In this document: piece after piece, positions 9,247 to 12,589 of the stretch
How positions within the stretch are numbered: the first letter of the stretch is position 1
Layout: each line of letters opens with the position of its first letter
DNA from: Acanthaster planci
Lineage: Eukaryota > Echinodermata > Asteroidea > Valvatida > Acanthasteridae
Direction: 5' to 3'
DNA: 12,589 nt
Assembly: GCF_001949145.1 (NCBI RefSeq)
Contig: NW_019091535.1
Location: forward strand, 863,963-876,551
Notes under the pieces: generated by a model
Database searches by the model: none
Told to the model about the DNA's origin: nothing
What the model saw: only the letters and a program-made list of their open reading frames with translations
Translations under genes and position numbers: made by a program

Positions 9247-9321
9247 GCGACGGACGACGCACAACGGGCGAGGGATGACGGACGACACGCGACGGGCGAC
9301 GCACGGACGGCAGATATGGAA
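9247..9321 (-). repeat. Right GC-rich inverted-repeat arm
   Basis: The reverse complement begins TTCCATATCTGCC and continues CGTCGCCCGTC, GTCGTC, TCGCCCGT, ending GTCGTCCGTCGC, collinear with the left arm at 8553-8633. The outward TTCCATAT end faces 9322 and the inner end abuts the C11A7 block. Confidence 0.7.
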
Positions 9322-10055
9322 TTCCGTTGCCCGCGCACGGAACCTATCGAGAAAATATTTCCACCCCACAACAGTGACCTCACGGATATTTGCCCTAGGT
9401 CATTATGCACTGGTATGACTACACATAAGTTCAGTACTGAAACTTCGCTGTGTAAAGGCTACCATGACTGCATCACCCCTGAACTGAAAGGGGCAAATTG
9501 GTTCAGGAATTTTGTGACCGAAAGGCAGAAAATATTGGCGGAATCCGCGGATTCGCTCCATTCAGATTAATTACCCGAAATATATATATGTACACAGACA
9601 AATTTGGGGTATACACAGATTCCCTCTTTCTCCTTTTGGAAGTCATATTCGCATGGTTAAATTGTGAACCCCTGACTTATTCTTTCATTTTCTGTGACTG
9701 CCGAAGCCACATCAGATTTCACCAGAACACGTCACGGGGTTTGCTGGTCAGAACGTCCTCGTTACATGGACAACTGATGTTGTCCACTTAAGATAAGCAA
9801 AACAGGACATCAAAAAAAATTCATCTGCATTATATTCAGCAACTTTTAGGACAAACCAAGCATGACAAAGAATCATACATCCGTCACACACAGGTATTGT
9901 TGAAGTGCTCAATTTTACTGACCAAATCCCTTCAAGTGTATGTTGTCATTATTTTAACAAAAATCCACATACCAACAAGGCGGTTTATTCTCCATACGTC
10001 AGCCAGGCACGCCTTCCTTTTGTTTTCAATTCAATGGGCTACTTGGCCGCTGTAC
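9322..10055. other. No supported gene; one 14-bp palindrome
   Basis: GAATCCGCGGATTC (9541-9554) is a perfect palindrome containing a SacII-type core. An 84-codon plus-strand frame at 9316-9570 starts inside the GC-rich arm and has no recognisable domain. The remainder is AT-rich. If the exon at 10056-10301 is real, this stretch holds its downstream intron. Confidence 0.45.
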
Positions 10056-10301
10056 CCGAATATCAGAAACACGGATCCAGCCCAACCCCTTATAATCCAC
10101 TGACCGCTGGAAAACTGTGAACACAAGCGCAGATTCAATGGACACTAGGCAACCTTTTATTCCAACCAAGGTCTCTTTATTCAGAGCATACACAGCGAGG
10201 ACGGAGTTATCGTCATGAATTTTCAGCTCTAGGGTGTCCTTCAAACATGGAGACAGCGCTCCTCGCCAATTAAAACCAAAAATGGTCTCCAAATAGAGTT
10301 C
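10056..10301 (-). CDS. Candidate internal exon, C2-domain-like
   Basis: On the minus strand the acceptor GAGGTTTTTCAG is followed by exactly 82 open codons, ending at a moderate donor CGG/GTACAG (phase 0 at both ends). About 36% of codons in the wider frame begin with G, as in real coding DNA. The peptide reads ELYLETIFGFNWRGALS, then KDTLELKIHDDN, then NKETLVGIKGCLVSIES and GWIRVSD. This order resembles the second half of C2 (Ca2+/lipid-binding) domains: an F-x-F strand, a 'DtLelkVhDdd' strand with acidic loop residues, a 'dLiG' turn, an 'i.l..l' strand and a final 'GW..L' strand. Multi-C2 proteins such as ferlins are possible, but I cannot assign one. The frame actually continues to a stop at 10026, so a terminal exon is an alternative. 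Overlapping plus-strand frames are treated as shadows. Confidence 0.38.
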
Positions 10302-10589
10302 CTGAAAAACCTCGACTACACCAAGGAGTACCAAGGGAGAGAATCCGACAATTTATGGGGCCTAACAGCGCAGACCCCCCCCCTGTTATTCAAGATTAGC
10401 ACTTAGGGAATGCATACACCCTGCCTTCTCTCTAAAAAAACACCTTGGGTCCACCTTTACTTGTATTCAAATATGTCCTTCGTCCTTCAAAAAGCTAGCT
10501 CGAATGGTAGATGGTTATATGTGAACATCGTATCTTTATAAAAGTACTATAACGGGCTAATTGTTTTCCATTTCGTGCAACTGAATGGT
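10302..10589. other. Putative intron; C9 tract
   Basis: It holds the pyrimidine-rich acceptor region (minus strand) for the exon ending at 10301 and a run of nine C at 10375-10383. No coding sequence is supported. Confidence 0.4.
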
Positions 10590-10608
10590 TTGTGTGTGTG
10601 TGCGTGTG
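10590..10608. repeat. (TG)n microsatellite, interrupted
   Basis: A short TG dinucleotide tract is interrupted once by TGCG. It is followed within 60 bp by the palindromic TACGTACGTA at 10634-10643. Confidence 0.85.
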
Positions 10609-10680
10609 ACGGCGCGTACATAAACTATACATCTACGTACGTACTTCGTGTGTATGTCACGCCGTTATCGCTATCCTTAC

Positions 10681-10708
10681 AGCTAGCTATCTATCTAGCT
10701 ATCTATCT
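10681..10708. repeat. Compound AGCT/ATCT microsatellite
   Basis: AGCTATCTATCT is repeated twice in tandem (10685-10696 and 10697-10708), preceded by a further AGCT. This is a simple tetranucleotide tract with a 12-bp higher-order period. Confidence 0.9.
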
Positions 10709-10922
10709 GGTTTACGCATTCATTCAAAAATGTGACGGGGGCTACTAGGAATTTTCTGTACTTTACATGATCAATGATGGAGCTATGTATAAGTTCCATG
10801 ATAACACGTAGCTGACTTCCCCAAGCAAACTCTTAGGCATAGGATAAGAAGAAATGTGATATTCGAGCGTCACTGGCCTCCAGGTGTCAAGAACAAGACT
10901 GGAAAGCATCAGTTTACTGTAC
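10709..10922. other. No gene seen
   Basis: AT-rich spacer between the microsatellite and the palindrome at 10966-11148. I find no open frame, splice pair or repeat to report. Confidence 0.5.
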
Positions 10923-11158
10923 TAATTAACAGGTAGCTCTTGAAGGTTTGCATGGTGGAATACGATAAGGTACAGGGTTTGCGGATACACCATGTGGAAA
11001 ATATCTCTTTTGAGTATGTGTGGTTCTGAAAAGAACTGGTTACTCCAGCACTCATTGTCCGAAACGTCGAGTAACCGGTTCCTTTCAGAACCACACATAC
11101 TCAAAAGAGATAGTTTCCACATGGTGTATCCGCAAACCCTCTACCTTAATAATTAACA
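10923..11158. mobile_element. Possible foldback insertion flanked by 9-bp direct repeats
   Basis: TAATTAACA occurs at 10923-10931 and again at 11150-11158, bracketing the long palindrome. The right copy lies one base from the palindrome arm; the left copy is 34 bp away from the other arm. That 34-bp gap looks like a degraded partial copy of the arm start (GGTAG, then AGGTTTGC, then ATGGTGGAA, compared with GGTAGAGGGTTTGC and ATGTGGAA). This would fit an insertion with target duplication, but a 9-bp AT-rich repeat can arise by chance. Confidence 0.3.
10966..11148. repeat. Near-perfect palindrome: 80-bp arms, 23-nt loop
   Basis: Arm 1 (10966-11045) and the reverse complement of arm 2 (11069-11148) are both 80 nt and differ at only four positions, with no gap (95% identity). 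The 23-nt spacer (11046-11068) is unpaired. Arm ends are TAAGGTA outside and GGTTACTC inside. Such high identity means recent origin or gene conversion. Transcribed on either strand it would fold into a long hairpin, with one mismatch becoming a G-U wobble on each strand. Both arms translate to related peptides (for example FQNHTYSKEI) only because they are inverted copies; I do not call them coding. Confidence 0.95.
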
Positions 11159-11589
11159 ATTACCTCGGTGCGAGATTCATTTATATTTATTTATTATTTG
11201 TAGCGGGGGACCCATTCAGTTTGTAAAAACTGTTCTGTGGTAGGTCCCTGTTCAAAATATTTAAAAGAGATAAAAATATCTATTAAGACAAAAGTACTGA
11301 AGTAATTAAATTAAAAACGCCGTATAACATCAATGAGTGTATAATTAGATAATGAGAGATAATTTGATAATTAGAGAACGTGACCCTCCATTCCAGGATT
11401 TGTTATGGTACGGCATTATATGTAGCCTACACCACAAAACACAACACGATGAACGACAACAAAGTTGGACTTTTGCTAAACCGGACTGACCCCGGAACTG
11501 GTCAGCGAGGCTAGCTGCTCTCGGAAGGACCACCGCATGCAAGACTCACAGTCACAATTGCGTACCTGTAAATAGATGTCCGCATCAAA
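11159..11589. other. Upstream region of plus-strand gene, no gene seen
   Basis: AT-rich for the first 230 bp, then closer to 50% GC approaching the putative promoter. Minus-strand open frames here have no recognisable content. It may contain distal promoter elements but none is clear. Confidence 0.45.
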
Positions 11590-11597
11590 TGACGTCA
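11590..11597. promoter_or_regulatory. Perfect cAMP-response element (CRE)
   Basis: TGACGTCA is the palindromic full CRE bound by CREB/ATF-family bZIP factors. It stands 16 bp upstream of the TATTAAA box, a normal position for functional CREs. An 8-mer can occur by chance, but its location between a TATA-like box and a good first coding exon raises its value. Confidence 0.5.
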
Positions 11598-11613
11598 CTG
11601 TAACGCAAAACCG

Positions 11614-11640
11614 TATTAAAGAGCGCCCCTGGCAGTCAGT
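11614..11640 (+). promoter_or_regulatory. Putative core promoter (TATA-like box and initiator)
   Basis: TATTAAA (11614-11620) is followed by TCAGT (11636-11640), the arthropod-style and widely used metazoan initiator core. If transcription starts at the A of TCAGT (11638), the TATA-like box begins at -24, a few bases closer than the usual -30, so the start may instead lie slightly downstream. The stretch from here to the ATG at 11785 contains no other ATG, as expected of a clean 5' leader of about 147 nt. Confidence 0.4.
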
Positions 11641-11784
11641 GGGCAGATAGCGACTTGATTCTCCAGCTGCGAATATCGTCGGAGAGAAGTGAAAGCAACA
11701 GCAGCTCCTGTCTAACACTGAAAATACCGTTGGAGCTCAATCATTTTAATCGCAGATCAGTCAGACATTGTTTTATTAAGTGAA

Positions 11785-11964
11785 ATGCAACATACAAAGA
11801 GCAGTGCCGCCGTTGGCAGCGAGCGAGTCGTCAGTGAGGTGAGCGCGAAGCATCTACTGCGCAGCCGCGTTCAGAAACGACCAGACGATGCCGAATGTGT
11901 AACGGTTGACTGCCGCACGACTTGGGACGAACTGCTGCAGCAGAACCCGTGGCTTAAGACACAG
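11785..11964 (+). CDS. First coding exon, protein not recognised
   Basis: Sixty codons run from ATG to a strong donor ACACAG/GTAGGT (phase 0). An in-frame TGA at 11719-11721 closes the frame upstream, and this is the first ATG after the putative promoter, with G at -3. Codon composition is coding-like, with many purine-first codons and GC well above the flanks. The peptide begins MQHTKSSAAVGSERVVSEV, is basic in the middle (HLLRSRVQKRPDD) and ends CRTTWDELLQQNPWLKTQ. It has no signal peptide and looks like a hydrophilic cytosolic N terminus; the Trp- and Leu-rich end may lead into a membrane segment or folded domain in the next exon. Read without splicing, the frame would stop at 12060 after 91 codons, so a single-exon small protein is the less likely alternative. 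The family cannot be named from this exon. Confidence 0.6.
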
Positions 11965-12490
11965 GTAGGTCAGAAAGTAACTGAAGTCGTTTTCACATAT
12001 GATGCAAAATATAGTTTGACCGACGCACCCCCAAGAGGAGAGAAACCAACTCTTCGATAACACTTTTAAGAGTTGTTAAAAACTAGCCAGCTCCATTAAT
12101 TTCATCCACAAATACGTGTGCCTGTCTCGGGCAAAAATGGCCCATCATACCGGCGTTTATCTTTTGTTTTTTGTGGCATGAAAGGACTAATTGGATGATT
12201 TCAGTCCACATGAAATACATAAAGATTGTCGGACCTTCACAAAGCTGTCAAAATGGGGGCATATGATATCATGAGATCGAAAATCAAACGAGTTATATTT
12301 CAGCAATAAATTGGAAGAGTCGGCACTCCGTATTTGTAGATTTCTCGTACACGCAGTAACTTTCAGACTGTCGGCGCAGAGCGGTGTTGATATCACGGCT
12401 GACTTGATAGAGGATTGGGCAAACCACTCGGAGACGGAAAGCGCTGTTAGAGAACAACCAAAATAACATCGTCACTACGCTCTGAGGGCG
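11965..12490 (+). other. Putative first intron of the plus-strand gene
   Basis: It starts GTAGGT. Acceptor-like sites occur at TTATATTTCAG (near 12301) and AACTTTCAG (near 12366), but the sequence after each has no convincing continuation of the frame, so exon 2 probably lies beyond the window. Short minus-strand frames here are not supported. Confidence 0.45.
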
Positions 12491-12589
12491 ACTTACCTGT
12501 CAAACAATTAAAGTGCGCGCGCTATCCACGTTACGTCTTACAACGATGTCCGAGTGTTCTCGAAGAGTGCCTTCCCTCGGAGACGTCCC
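12491..12589 (-). other. Candidate minus-strand exon ending in a consensus donor
   Basis: Read on the minus strand, the sequence enters from the window edge and ends at GACAG/GTAAGT, a full consensus donor with the exon ending at 12497. One frame is open for 29 codons but meets TGA one codon before the junction; the other two have earlier stops. If it is an exon, it is therefore untranslated, for example a 5' leader, consistent with its GC and CpG content (GCGCGCGC near 12515). It would run antisense to the first intron of the plus-strand gene. Confidence 0.3.

Larger units (their letters stand above)
8553..9321. mobile_element. Putative non-autonomous DNA transposon, ~770 bp
   Basis: Two GC-rich arms in opposite orientation bracket about 600 bp of AT-rich, non-coding DNA. 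Both outer ends start with TTCCATAT, read inward, and both arms end inward with GTCGTCCGTCGC. This geometry is that of terminal inverted repeats with no transposase between them. I see no clear target-site duplication outside the ends, so the true boundaries may lie elsewhere, or the arms may be two separate insertions of one CGTC-rich repeat in opposite orientation. Confidence 0.4.

Noticed and set aside
11020-11226. Plus- and minus-strand ORFs encoding near-identical peptides (FQNHTYSKEI) around 10909-11226
   Set aside because: The similarity follows directly from the inverted repeat and is not evidence of duplicated genes.
11566-11666. Minus-strand exon-like interval with a good pyrimidine tract, CAG acceptor and CAG/GTACGC donor
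   Set aside because: It overlaps the promoter and leader of the better-supported plus-strand gene, and its 33-codon peptide shows no known motif. The pyrimidine tract is the complement of purine-rich leader sequence.
1-12589. CRISPR array, bacterial operons, phage or viral genes
   Set aside because: No spaced direct repeats of CRISPR type, no Shine-Dalgarno-led gene clusters and no viral protein motifs were seen. The three-copy 30-bp repeat has no spacers.

Overview
The window looks like nuclear DNA of a metazoan, most likely a marine invertebrate. It is AT-rich and gene-poor. The only plausible coding pieces are short open stretches bounded by GT/AG splice-like sites, and there are no bacterial-type operons or long ORFs. 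Much of it is inverted repeats, minisatellite and microsatellite DNA. One ambiguous base (9054) points to a draft assembly. I cannot name a species from sequence alone.

Layout. At the left end, two minus-strand candidate exons (529-635 and 1113-1230) have good splice signals and weak olfactomedin-domain resemblance. Upstream of them on the same strand is an imperfect palindrome of about 430 bp (1251-1681), whose right end runs into a 16-bp perfect palindrome and a 30-bp, three-copy minisatellite (1675-1773). A GATC-rich inverted repeat follows (1933-2006). From about 2.0 to 7.0 kb I see no gene I can support. At 7.1-7.5 kb is the longest open frame of the window (136 codons from ATG, plus strand), unrecognised and possibly repeat-derived. 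At 8.55-9.32 kb two GC-rich arms in opposite orientation bracket about 600 bp, like a non-autonomous DNA transposon. At 10.06-10.30 kb a minus-strand open stretch resembles an internal exon with a C2-like fold. At 10.97-11.15 kb lies a young palindrome with 80-bp arms differing at only 4 positions.

The best gene call is at the right end: a plus-strand first coding exon (11785-11964, 60 codons). It has an in-frame stop upstream, an ATG-free leader, a CAG/GTAGGT donor and, 150-195 bp upstream of the ATG, a perfect CRE (TGACGTCA), a TATTAAA box and an initiator-like TCAGT. The protein is not recognised. A consensus minus-strand donor near 12497 hints at a second transcript running the opposite way through the first intron.

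The coding pieces do not form a readable pathway. They appear to be parts of two to four separate genes separated by intronic and intergenic DNA. The most notable feature of the window is its three long inverted-repeat structures, which share no arm sequence that I could see.
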